64,000 nucleotides of DNA from Lachnospiraceae bacterium (lineage in GTDB: Bacteria; Bacillota; Clostridia; Lachnospirales; Lachnospiraceae), in NCBI GenBank assembly GCA_022792295.1, contig JAAWAR010000023.1, positions 1 through 64,000 on the forward strand, read 5' to 3'. Positions 39,695 to 49,208 of the stretch are shown piece by piece. The notes beneath the pieces are model-generated. The model ran no database searches. It saw only the letters and a program-made list of their open reading frames with translations, and was not told the origin of the DNA. How positions within the stretch are numbered: the first letter of the stretch is position 1; the number at the start of each line of letters is the position of its first letter. The position numbers were made by a program, and so were the translations under genes.

Positions 39695-40741
39695 TTGAAA
39701 AGCGGGGGAAATGGGATGGGAATAGGAATAAAGGATGGATTGTCCGTTCCGGCGGTTTTGGTTCCGAATTGCTTTATTGATACGTATATGGCAGCGGCAA
39801 ATGGGGAGTATGTAAAGGTCTTTCTGTACATCCTGCGTCATGAGAGCGGGCTTGAGACGCTGACCGTTTCCGACATTGCCGATGCGCTGAATCACACGGA
39901 AGCGGATGTGAAGCGGGCGCTTGCCTACTGGAAAAAGGCGGGCGTTCTTTCGGGGGAGAAGGAGGAGGCTACGGCGCAGTCCGCGGCGACCCGCGAATGC
40001 ACACAGCCCGCGGAAAAGGCGGCAGCTTTCGAACCAAAGGACGGCTACGAACGGCTTAAGCGGCTTTCGGAGGACGATGAGTTTTCCGCGCTTTTGTACG
40101 CGGTCCAGCAGTATCTGGGAAAGACGTTTACACAGATTGAATGCGAGAAATTTGCGTTTTTTTACGACGGGCTGCACATGACCTGTGAGCTTTTGGAGTA
40201 TCTGGCAGAATACTGCGCCGGAGGGGGCCACACCAGTATCCGCTACATTGAGAAGGTTGCGCTTAACTGGTATCAGCTTGGAATTCAGACGAAGGAGGAG
40301 GCGAGGGAATATACTCTGCGCTACTCAAAAGATGTTTCCGCAGTGATGAAGGCGTTTGGAATCACGGGTAGAAGTCCGGCAGCCACAGAGCAGACGTATA
40401 TGAAAAAATGGTTTAGGGAGTATGGCTTTGACTATAAGCTTGTGGCAGAAGCATGCGACCGTACGATCAAAGCGACCGGCACGGCAAGTTTCCCTTATGC
40501 GGATAAGATTCTGACAGGATGGAAGGAAAAGGGCGTAAAGGTCCTGCGGGATGTGGACGAGCTGGATAAGAAGCGGCAGAGCGAAAAACAGCCGCCAAAG
40601 GCGAGAGCGGCTGCGAAAAAAGTTTCGTCTCCGAACCGGTTTAAAAATTTTGATGAGCGGACCAATCAGTATGAGGAGCTTGTGTTTGAAAATATCCGCA
40701 GGCGTCAGCAAAAGGAGGAGGCTCAGAGTGGGACTCAGTAA
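39695..40741 (+). CDS. DnaD domain protein (replication initiation)
   Basis: Winged-helix N-terminus; DnaD-like IRYIEKVALNWYQLGIQTKEEAREY and repeat WFREYGFDYKLVAEACDRTI. Confidence 0.88.
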   Translation: MKSGGNGMGIGIKDGLSVPAVLVPNCFIDTYMAAANGEYVKVFLYILRHESGLETLTVSDIADALNHTEADVKRALAYWKKAGVLSGEKEEATAQSAATRECTQPAEKAAAFEPKDGYERLKRLSEDDEFSALLYAVQQYLGKTFTQIECEKFAFFYDGLHMTCELLEYLAEYCAGGGHTSIRYIEKVALNWYQLGIQTKEEAREYTLRYSKDVSAVMKAFGITGRSPAATEQTYMKKWFREYGFDYKLVAEACDRTIKATGTASFPYADKILTGWKEKGVKVLRDVDELDKKRQSEKQPPKARAAAKKVSSPNRFKNFDERTNQYEELVFENIRRRQQKEEAQSGTQ

Positions 40742-41714
40742 TTCACAATATAACGCGATCATGCGTGTTTACAATCAGCGGCAGTTTCAGAACAAGCGGG
40801 AGCAGGACGCACGCAGGCAGGCGCTTTATAGAGAGCTCCCAGAGCTGGAGCGGCTGTCGGATGCGATCACGGCATCTATGGCACAGGCGGGGCGGTGCAG
40901 GCTGAAAGGCGATACGGCCAAAGAAAAGATGCTTAAGGAGGAGGCGGCACTTCTCAGGGAACAGAAGGCGCGTTCCATGCGGCGGGCCGGTTATCCGGAA
41001 GATTATCTGGAGATGCACTATCAATGTCCGAGCTGCCGGGATACGGGGTATGCGGATGGAAAAAAATGCCATTGCTTCCGGCACATGGAGATCGAGATTC
41101 TCTATGACCAGTCGAATATCCGCGAAATCCTGCAGCGTGAAAATTTTGATACGCTTTCGATGGAATATTATGACAGGGAAACGATCCATGAAAAGCTTGG
41201 CATGACGGTCTATGCATATATGTCTACGGTAATTGAAGACTGTAAGGCGTTTGTGGAGCAGTTTTCAGAGGAAAAGGGCAGTATTCTCTTTACGGGGAAT
41301 ACAGGATGCGGGAAAACGTTTTTAAGCAACTGCATTGCAAGGGAGCTGATCCGTCGGTATTTTTCGGTGGTCTATCTGACTGCGACAGATATGTTCGACA
41401 TTCTCTCCAAAAGCCGCTTCGGGGATCGGGATGACGAGGAGGCCAGGGATAAAGCGTCGTATATCCTGGAGTGCGATCTGCTAATTATTGACGATTTGGG
41501 GACCGAGCTAATCAACACGTTTACGGCGTCACAGCTTTTTTACTGCGTCAATGAACGGCTGAACAGGAAAAAGGGGACGATCATTTCAACAAATCTTGCA
41601 ATCTCCCGGCTCCAGGATGATTTTACCGAGCGGGTCACGTCCCGGATCATGAGCCGGTACCGAGTGATTCCGCTTGTGGGAGCCGACCTGCGGATGGCAG
41701 AGGCTGCGGGCTGA
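40728..41714 (+). CDS. DnaC/DnaI-like helicase loader ATPase
   Basis: CPSCRDTGYADGKKCHC zinc motif, FTGNTGCGKTFLSNCIA, LLIIDDLGTE; GTG start 40728 after AAAGGAGGAG. Confidence 0.9.
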   Translation: MGLSNSQYNAIMRVYNQRQFQNKREQDARRQALYRELPELERLSDAITASMAQAGRCRLKGDTAKEKMLKEEAALLREQKARSMRRAGYPEDYLEMHYQCPSCRDTGYADGKKCHCFRHMEIEILYDQSNIREILQRENFDTLSMEYYDRETIHEKLGMTVYAYMSTVIEDCKAFVEQFSEEKGSILFTGNTGCGKTFLSNCIARELIRRYFSVVYLTATDMFDILSKSRFGDRDDEEARDKASYILECDLLIIDDLGTELINTFTASQLFYCVNERLNRKKGTIISTNLAISRLQDDFTERVTSRIMSRYRVIPLVGADLRMAEAAG

Positions 41715-41841
41715 AAGCCGACAAACAGGCTTGACGAAACGCCCGGATAATGATAAGGTTATGAGTGGCAGGAAGTATAACAGTTCGGACAGGCCCATGC
41801 AGGAAAGCGCAGGGGCCGCATAGACACGGGGGAGAAAATAT

Positions 41842-43020
41842 ATGCTGTACGAGGAGAAACAGATCGAGACAATACCGGCCGGGCCGCTGGGGCTTTTGCC
41901 GCTAAAGAGCTGCGAGAAGCTCGGGAAAAAGGTGGACGAATGGCTGGTCGACTGGAGAAACGAAAGAGAGAGCGAACATAAAACGACGATCGCATTTGCC
42001 GGTTATCAGAGGGACTCGTATATCATCGGTTCGAGAACGCCGCGTTTTGGGTCAGGAGAAGCAAAAGGAGAGGTCTTAGAATCCGTCCGTGGGGATGATT
42101 TATATATCATGGTGGATGTATGCAATTACAGTCTGACCTATTCCCTGTGCGGGATTCAAAATCATATGTCTCCCGATGATCATTACCAGGATTTGAAACG
42201 AATCATTGCGGCGGTCGGCGGTAAAGCACGCCGGATCAATGTGATCATGCCGTTTCTCTATGAGAGCCGCCAGCACAAGAGAACCGGGCGTGAGTCGTTA
42301 GATTGTGCGCTGGCGCTGCGTGAGCTGGTGGATATGGGCGCGGAAAACATCATCACGTTTGATGCGCATGACCCGCGTGTGCAGAATGCGATCCCGCTAA
42401 AGGGTTTTGAGACGGTACAGCCGATCTATCAGTTCATCAAGTACCTGCTGAAATACGAAAAGGATCTGTTAATTGACAGCGATCACATGATGGTCATCAG
42501 CCCTGACGAGGGCGGGATGGGGCGCGCGGTGTTTTTTGCAAATGTCCTCGGGCTGGATTTGGGTATGTTTTACAAACGGCGCGATTATACGCGCGTGGTA
42601 AACGGCCGTAATCCGATTGTGGCGCATGAGTTTTTGGGAAGCAGCGTAGAGGGAAAGGATGTAATTATCGTTGATGATATGATTTCCTCCGGTGACAGTA
42701 TGCTGGACACGGCCCGCGAGCTGAAAAACCGGAAGGCCAGAAAGGTCTTTATCTGTACAACGTTCGGCCTGTTTACAAGCGGCCTGAAAAAATTTGACGA
42801 ATTTTACCACAATGGCCTGATTGACAGGGTTCTGACGACGAATCTGGTCTATCAGACGCCGGAGCTTTTGTCCAAGCCGTACTACATCGACGTGGACATG
42901 AGCAAGTACATTGCGCTCATCATTGACAACCTGAATCATGACTCCTCGTTAAGTGAGCTTCTGAATCCGACGAAGCGTATCAACCGCCTGCTTGCGAAGT
43001 ACAGGGCAGGGGAGAGGTAG
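41842..43020 (+). CDS. prs: ribose-phosphate pyrophosphokinase
   Basis: VISPDEGGMGRAVFFA, VIIVDDMISSGDSMLDTA. Confidence 0.93.
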   Translation: MLYEEKQIETIPAGPLGLLPLKSCEKLGKKVDEWLVDWRNERESEHKTTIAFAGYQRDSYIIGSRTPRFGSGEAKGEVLESVRGDDLYIMVDVCNYSLTYSLCGIQNHMSPDDHYQDLKRIIAAVGGKARRINVIMPFLYESRQHKRTGRESLDCALALRELVDMGAENIITFDAHDPRVQNAIPLKGFETVQPIYQFIKYLLKYEKDLLIDSDHMMVISPDEGGMGRAVFFANVLGLDLGMFYKRRDYTRVVNGRNPIVAHEFLGSSVEGKDVIIVDDMISSGDSMLDTARELKNRKARKVFICTTFGLFTSGLKKFDEFYHNGLIDRVLTTNLVYQTPELLSKPYYIDVDMSKYIALIIDNLNHDSSLSELLNPTKRINRLLAKYRAGER

Positions 43021-43034
43021 AAAATGATCCCACA

Positions 43035-43063
43035 AAAAGCCGCATCGCTTGGATGCGGCTTTT
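43035..43063. terminator. bidirectional terminator between convergent prs and histidine kinase genes
   Basis: AAAAGCCGCATC/GATGCGGCTTTT. Confidence 0.88.
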
Positions 43064-44468
43064 ATAATTTTGCCGCCTTCGGCAGCGTAAAGATAAATTC
43101 GGAGCCGACGCCGACCGTACTGATCACGTCGATATTTTCGTTGTGGGCCTGGATAATTTCTTTTACGATGGCGAGACCGAGGCCGGTGCCCTTTTTATCC
43201 CTTCCGCGGGAAGTATCAGATTTAAAGAAGCGGTCCCAGATCTTTTTGAGGCTTTCTTTGGGGATCCCGGCTCCCGTATCCTTAACAGAGACAAAGACCT
43301 TTTCATACTTGACCTGACTCTGGATATAGATCACCGAGTCATCGTGGCTGAATTTGATCGCATTGTCAATCAGATTGTAAAGCACCTGCTGGATTTTCCC
43401 GAGATCGGCATAAACCATCTGTAAATCATCAGAGAAGGTCAGGTCCAGGATAATATTTTTGGCGTTGCACAGGCCTTCGAAGGTGGCGGCTGTGTCCTTG
43501 ATGACCCGGTTGATGTCGAAATTGCTGCGCGATAAAAACCCGCGGCTGTCTAAGGAGTTGAGCGTCAGCATACCCTCGGTCAGTTTGTTTAAGCGCTCTG
43601 TCTCCGAGATCAGGATGTGCAGGTATTTTTCCTGCAGCTCGGGCGGGATCGTCCCATCCAAAATGGCCTCGAGATAGCCCTTTATGGAGGTGAGGGGCGA
43701 GCGGAAATCATGGGAGACATTTGCGATAAATGATTTCTGATATTCTTCAAGCTTATTAAGCTCGCTCGACATGTAATTGAGCGTATCGGCCAGATAGCCC
43801 ATCTCATCCGAGGTATCTACGTGAATCGAATACCCGAGGTTTCCGTCAGCATATTGCTTGGCGCCCTCCGTAATCTTTTTTAATGGAAAGAATACGGTTT
43901 TTGTGAAAACTAACAGGATGATCAGGGAGAGAACGAAGATTACAAGCGACGTAAAATAGACAATATTCAAAATCTGATCCCGTCCACGGAGCACATGGGA
44001 CATGGGTATATGAACCGCGATGTAGCCATACGTATTAAAGTTTCCCGTAATCGGCGCCGTGACAGAAAGCATCTTTTCCTCAAACATGTCAAAAAAGTGC
44101 CCGGTCATATAAAAACGGTTCCCGGTAGCAGTCGGGTCAAAGCCTGCAATCTTCACACCGACGTGAGAGGCCGGAGCGGTCTCGGCCACGACAATTCCCC
44201 GTTGGTTTAAGACCCAGGCGGAAGCGCCCAGATAGGCAGAAACCGCCTCGAGCTGTGGGGCCGCGGCGGCCAGAGTCATATTCTTTCCCTGGTAGACGTC
44301 GCTGTAGGCGGAGGCCAGAAGATGTGCCTCGTCATAGAGCGCTCCCGCCTCTTTCTCGACAAGGTAGCGGTAGGTGATATGCGAGGAGAGCGTGGAGATC
44401 ACAATAAACCCCAAAAGGCCAAAGAGCAGATAGCCGAGAATGAATTTTGTGTAGAGGGAGTGCGTCAT
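43062..44468 (-). CDS. HAMP-domain sensor histidine kinase
   Basis: FIANVSHDFRSPLTSIKGYLEAI; KGTGLGLAIVKEII. Confidence 0.94.
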   Translation of the reverse strand: MTHSLYTKFILGYLLFGLLGFIVISTLSSHITYRYLVEKEAGALYDEAHLLASAYSDVYQGKNMTLAAAAPQLEAVSAYLGASAWVLNQRGIVVAETAPASHVGVKIAGFDPTATGNRFYMTGHFFDMFEEKMLSVTAPITGNFNTYGYIAVHIPMSHVLRGRDQILNIVYFTSLVIFVLSLIILLVFTKTVFFPLKKITEGAKQYADGNLGYSIHVDTSDEMGYLADTLNYMSSELNKLEEYQKSFIANVSHDFRSPLTSIKGYLEAILDGTIPPELQEKYLHILISETERLNKLTEGMLTLNSLDSRGFLSRSNFDINRVIKDTAATFEGLCNAKNIILDLTFSDDLQMVYADLGKIQQVLYNLIDNAIKFSHDDSVIYIQSQVKYEKVFVSVKDTGAGIPKESLKKIWDRFFKSDTSRGRDKKGTGLGLAIVKEIIQAHNENIDVISTVGVGSEFIFTLPKAAKL

Positions 44469-45175
44469 CGTTTGACCTCAAATTTGTAGCCGATGCCCCA
44501 TACCGTAGAAAGGGCCCAGGTTTCGTTGTCCTTGATCTTTTCGCGGAGACGTTTGATATGGACGTCCACGGTCCGGGTATCTCCGATGTATTCATAGCCC
44601 CAGATGTGGTCTAAAAGCTGTTCACGTGTAAAGACCTGGTTCGGAGACGAGGCCAGGAAATACAAAAGCTCCAGTTCCTTCGGCGGCATATCCACCGAAT
44701 GCCCCTTGTAGAGTACCGAGTAGTTGGTCAGATTTACAATCAGATCGGGATATTCCACATATTCGCCCTGCTGTTTTGAGGAGGGGCTAGAGGAAGAAGA
44801 ACCGGTCTGATAACGGCGCAGCACGGCCTTGACACGTGCCACGAGTTCTTTGGAGTCAAAAGGCTTAATCATATAGTCGTCAGCGCCCAGTTCAAGCCCC
44901 AGGACTTTATCAAAGATCTCGCCCTTGGCGGAGAGCATAATAATCGGAGTCTGCGAGGACATCCGGATCTCCCGGCAGACCTGATAGCCGTCCATGCCCG
45001 GAAGCATGAGGTCGAGAAGAATCAGATTCGGCCTGAAGGCCGGGACCTCTTTTAGGGCGGATTCTCCGTCACCGACAATTTTTGTCTCATAACACTCTTT
45101 CATCAGATACAGAGAAATCAGTTCCGCGATGTTGTTGTCATCGTCTACAATCAGAATTCGCTGCTTATCCACCAT
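44465..45175 (-). CDS. OmpR/PhoB-family response regulator
   Basis: ILIVDDDNNIAELI, LLDLMLPGMDG, winged-helix DNA-binding domain. Confidence 0.95.
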   Translation of the reverse strand: MVDKQRILIVDDDNNIAELISLYLMKECYETKIVGDGESALKEVPAFRPNLILLDLMLPGMDGYQVCREIRMSSQTPIIMLSAKGEIFDKVLGLELGADDYMIKPFDSKELVARVKAVLRRYQTGSSSSSPSSKQQGEYVEYPDLIVNLTNYSVLYKGHSVDMPPKELELLYFLASSPNQVFTREQLLDHIWGYEYIGDTRTVDVHIKRLREKIKDNETWALSTVWGIGYKFEVKR

Positions 45176-45202
45176 GCTGTATTCCTCCCATTTCCAGCCG
45201 AT

Positions 45203-47596
45203 TTATTTAAAGGTTATAATTGTGACCCCCGTATCGCCTTCGCCGAAGTCGCCGAGCCGGAATTCCTTTACATATTTTAACTTTTTCACATGCCTGTGGA
45301 CGGCGGCCTTCAGGGCGCCGGTTCCGCGGCCGTGTACCACGCGCACCTGCGGAAGGTGGGCCAGGTAGGCATCATCTAAATATTTGTCGAGGACCGGGAT
45401 GGCCTCATCCACAGTCAGGCCGATCAGATTGACCTCGGGCGAGACGGAAAACGACTTGGAAATCTTAATTTTTCCGCTGCCTGTATTGTTTTTCTTATCG
45501 GAAGCCGTATCCAGGCCGGGGCCAAAGACGGACGGTTCGTCAAGCAGTTCTAAGTCCTTGATGTTTACGAGAGAACGAAGAATCCCCATCTGCACATAAA
45601 GTTCACCCTTAGCGTTTGGCAGCGTGTTCACGGTGCCGTTTAAGTTCATGGTAAGGACACGCACGCCGTCTCCGATCCGGATCTTTTTGGGTGAGATTGT
45701 CTTTTTCGGTCCCTTTTCATTTTTGATGCTTAAGTTTTTGTCAACGTTCTTGAGCTTTTCACGCAGTCTGGTACGCTCTTTTTCAAGCTCTTTTCCGACA
45801 CCCGAGCTTTGTGCCAGGCGGTTGATGCTGCGGATTGTGGAATCGGCGGTCTCCTTGGCGTCGCGCAGGATGCGCTGCGCTTCCTCGTTTGCATGCTGGA
45901 TCAGCTTCTCCCGACGCTCGTCCAGTTTTTCCTCCTTTAACTCCAGACGGCTTTTCAGACGGGAAATCTCGGATTTGTAGCGTGCGATCTCCTCCCGTTC
46001 CTTCTCGATCGTAATGCGGTTTGCTTCAAGGTTTGCAAGAAGATCCTCAAATGCTTCCTCATTGGATTCGAGGCGGCCTCTGGCATCGTCAATGATAAAA
46101 TCAGGAAGCCCGAGCTTTTTGGAAATCGCGAAGGCATTACTTTTTCCGGGAATTCCGATCAAAAGCCGGTAGGTAGGCCTTAGAGTTTCCACATCGAATT
46201 CACAGCAGGCGTTTTCCACACCGGGGGCTGTCAGGGCAAATACCTTCAGCTCACTGTAGTGAGTGGTCGCCATTGTACGGCATTTCATGCTATGCAGAAA
46301 CGAAAGGACGGCAATAGCAAGCGCAGCGCCCTCGGTCGGGTCCGTACCGGCGCCCAGCTCGTCAAACAGGCAGAGAGAGCGGCTGTCCGCCTGCTCCAGG
46401 ATAGATACGATGTTTGTCATATGGGCCGAGAAGGTGCTGAGGCTCTGCTCGATGCTCTGCTCGTCTCCGATATCGGCAAAGACCTCGTCAAACACGGCAA
46501 GCTCCGAACCCTCGAAGGCCGGAATCTGCAGGCCGGCCTGTCCCATGAGAGTAAACAGTCCGACCGTCTTTAGAGATACGGTCTTGCCGCCCGTGTTGGG
46601 GCCGGTGACGATCAATAGGTCAAAGTCACTGCCAAGATAAATGTGAATCGGCACCACCGTTTTCGGATCCAGCAGCGGATGGCGTCCGTCCTTGATATGG
46701 ATATATCCACGGTCGTTAAATTTGGGCATGGAACCGTTGTAAAAACGGGCGAGCGCCGCCTTGGCGAAGATGAAATCCAGGTTTGTGAGGACCTGGAAGT
46801 CGGTTAAAAGTGTCTCCGTATAGGGAACAAGCCCGGCGCTCAGGGCCGCGAGCACCATTTCGATTTCTTTCTGCTCCTTGATCTCCAGCTCCCGCAGCTC
46901 ATTGTTGAGCTTGATGATGGCCATGGGCTCAATAAAGAGCGTGGAGCCGGTGGAGGACTGGTCATGGACCATGCCCTGAAACTGGCTTTTATATTCAGCC
47001 TTTACCGGAAGGCAGTAACGTCCGTCCCGCATTGTAATTACCGCATCCATCAGCATGGAGCGGCTAGAGTTTAAAATAGAATTTAGCTGGGAATGAACGC
47101 GGTCCGCCGTGAGCTTCATCTGGCGGCGTACCTGGCGCAGGCCCGGGCTTGCGTCGTCAGCGATCTCCTCCTCGGAGAGGATGCAGCGGGAAATCTCCGT
47201 GTTGACCGCCGTGAGCGGCTCAAGGAGAGTAAACATTCCGTCAAGAGAATCGGCAGGCAATTCGGATTCGGGATTCCGCCCGTAATGCTTCACGCGCGCG
47301 GCGCAGGTCAGGAGCGCACTGACCGAGAGAAGCTCATGGCTGCTAAGAGAGCTTCCGATCTCCAAACGCTTCAGGGAATCGCGTATATCCCGGATCCCGG
47401 CAAAGGAGATGCTGCCCTTTAAGCGCACGCGCGCAAGAGCGTCTGCCGTCTCCGTCTGCGCCTGCAGGATTTCATCCAGGTTCGAGGAGGGCAAAAGCCC
47501 GAGGCAGCGGCGTTTGCCGGGTTCTGAAGCGGCATACTCGGCCAATTTCTCTATGATTTTATAAAATTCCAGTGTCTTTAATACTTTCTGATTCAT
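45203..47596 (-). CDS. mutS2: endonuclease MutS2 (MutS ATPase plus Smr)
   Basis: VTGPNTGGKTVSLKTVGL, LFDELGAGTDPTEGAALA, C-terminal VVHGRGTGALKAAVHRHV. Confidence 0.95.
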   Translation of the reverse strand: MNQKVLKTLEFYKIIEKLAEYAASEPGKRRCLGLLPSSNLDEILQAQTETADALARVRLKGSISFAGIRDIRDSLKRLEIGSSLSSHELLSVSALLTCAARVKHYGRNPESELPADSLDGMFTLLEPLTAVNTEISRCILSEEEIADDASPGLRQVRRQMKLTADRVHSQLNSILNSSRSMLMDAVITMRDGRYCLPVKAEYKSQFQGMVHDQSSTGSTLFIEPMAIIKLNNELRELEIKEQKEIEMVLAALSAGLVPYTETLLTDFQVLTNLDFIFAKAALARFYNGSMPKFNDRGYIHIKDGRHPLLDPKTVVPIHIYLGSDFDLLIVTGPNTGGKTVSLKTVGLFTLMGQAGLQIPAFEGSELAVFDEVFADIGDEQSIEQSLSTFSAHMTNIVSILEQADSRSLCLFDELGAGTDPTEGAALAIAVLSFLHSMKCRTMATTHYSELKVFALTAPGVENACCEFDVETLRPTYRLLIGIPGKSNAFAISKKLGLPDFIIDDARGRLESNEEAFEDLLANLEANRITIEKEREEIARYKSEISRLKSRLELKEEKLDERREKLIQHANEEAQRILRDAKETADSTIRSINRLAQSSGVGKELEKERTRLREKLKNVDKNLSIKNEKGPKKTISPKKIRIGDGVRVLTMNLNGTVNTLPNAKGELYVQMGILRSLVNIKDLELLDEPSVFGPGLDTASDKKNNTGSGKIKISKSFSVSPEVNLIGLTVDEAIPVLDKYLDDAYLAHLPQVRVVHGRGTGALKAAVHRHVKKLKYVKEFRLGDFGEGDTGVTIITFK

Positions 47597-47736
47597 AAAA
47601 GCTTCCTTTCTGGACCGTGAACACACTCTAGTATAACACAAACCGGTTCAATATCCTAGACAAATTTTTGCACTGCCTTCTGCCACACTGCTTCGGGAAG
47701 GGGAAAAGACAGACGCCCGCATTTTAAACATTTTTG

Positions 47737-47765
47737 TTGCATAATTCCGATAAAAATTTTATAAT
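47737..47765 (+). promoter_or_regulatory. promoter of the HtrA-like gene
   Basis: TTGCAT - 17 nt - TATAAT. Confidence 0.8.
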
Positions 47766-47770
47766 AGAAA

Positions 47771-47847
47771 AAACAAAGCCGTCAGGCTATGTTGCTTAAT
47801 ACTCAAACGGAGCACGGCGGAGAGATTTTTACTCTCCTGCTTGGTTT
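47771..47847 (+). ncRNA. candidate structured 5' leader (three-way-junction-like)
   Basis: AAACAAAGC/GCTTGGTTT closing helix, CGT/ACG (or GCCGT/ACGGC), GGAGAG/CTCTCC. Confidence 0.4.
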
Positions 47848-47861
47848 AAGAAGGAGCACAC

Positions 47862-49175
47862 ATGGCAGGATCACCAAACGAGAAAAAATTCATGCGGGAA
47901 AAAATCGTAAAGCCACCGATCAATAAGCGCCAGGTGGCCGGGCGCCTTTTGCGCCTTTTGCTGGTTGCCGTCCTGTTTGGCGTTGTGGCTGCGGTGACGT
48001 TTGTCGTTTCAAGGCCGTTTGCAGAAAAATATTTTGGCAGTGAGACCACTTCCTCGGGCATTCCGATTACGATCGCAAAGGATGCGGAGCCGGGGGGCCA
48101 GACTGCGCCTATGGAGACGATGAAGGAGACGGCTGAGGAGGCGCCGCCGGACGAACTCCGCGAGGAAATACAAGAAATCGTAGAGAAGGCGCTGCAGGAC
48201 TTTGTATGGACACCGGAACAGATTGCGGGGGCCCAGCGCATCATGCAGGAAATCGGCCAGGAAGCGGATAAGGGAATTGTAACCGTAGCGGCGGTCCGCC
48301 GTCAGGTGGACTGGTTTGACAATCCGGTGGAGAGTGCGGGTCAGTATGCAGGTGTGATTGTTGCAATCAATCCCAGTGAGGCCGTGATCCTGACCGGAGA
48401 GCAGGCAGTCAAGGAGGCGGATGCGCTGAATGTCATTTTCGGGGACGGAAACGTCGCACCGGGGGAGATCAAACAGCGCGACACGGTTGCCCACATGGCC
48501 GCGATTCGTGTAAAGACTGCCGATATTACGGACTCTACGATGAACTGGATTAAGGCGGTTGAGCTTGGCAATTCCTATACGGTCCGCATCGGGGATCCGG
48601 TGGTGGCGGTCGGAAGCCCGGCAGGCCGCGTCCATTCTGTCGGGCAGGGGCTGATCTCGTACATTGCGAGAAGCGTGCAGGTGGCAGATGGCCAGACCCG
48701 GGTCTTGTATGCGGATTTTGACTGCGATGTGGAGAAGGGGACCTTTCTTTTGAATTTGTCGGGACAGTTGATCGGCTGGGCTACGGAAGAATTTAAAAGC
48801 GATGAGACGCCGGATGTGACGATGATTATGCCTGTTTCCGAATACAAGGGAATTCTTCAGAAGCTGACGAACGGGGAGGAGATTCCGTATGTGGGTATTA
48901 TGGGCTTAGATGTCAGCGAGTCGATGCAGGCAGAGGGGATTCCTCTGGGCATCTATATCACCGACTGCATGGCAGAGGGGCCTGCCTACAGTGCCGGAAT
49001 CCAGAACGGCGATATACTCACAGGCGTTAACGGGGAGACCGTGGCGTCTATCCGTGAGTTCCAGAGCCGTCTGGAGGACAAAAACGCGGGCGATACGCTT
49101 AACCTGACCATTCGGCGCAAGGGGATCGATGCCTATAAAGAAATTGAATACAGTATCACAATAGGAGCCAGGTAG
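47862..49175 (+). CDS. HtrA/DegP-like membrane-anchored PDZ protein, apparently catalytically inactive
   Basis: TM anchor, trypsin-like fold pattern, C-terminal PDZ (AYSAGIQNGDILTGVNGETV); catalytic motifs substituted. Confidence 0.8.
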   Translation: MAGSPNEKKFMREKIVKPPINKRQVAGRLLRLLLVAVLFGVVAAVTFVVSRPFAEKYFGSETTSSGIPITIAKDAEPGGQTAPMETMKETAEEAPPDELREEIQEIVEKALQDFVWTPEQIAGAQRIMQEIGQEADKGIVTVAAVRRQVDWFDNPVESAGQYAGVIVAINPSEAVILTGEQAVKEADALNVIFGDGNVAPGEIKQRDTVAHMAAIRVKTADITDSTMNWIKAVELGNSYTVRIGDPVVAVGSPAGRVHSVGQGLISYIARSVQVADGQTRVLYADFDCDVEKGTFLLNLSGQLIGWATEEFKSDETPDVTMIMPVSEYKGILQKLTNGEEIPYVGIMGLDVSESMQAEGIPLGIYITDCMAEGPAYSAGIQNGDILTGVNGETVASIREFQSRLEDKNAGDTLNLTIRRKGIDAYKEIEYSITIGAR

Positions 49176-49208
49176 TACGCCTGGCTCAGCGTTTGAAGGA
49201 GAAATCAT

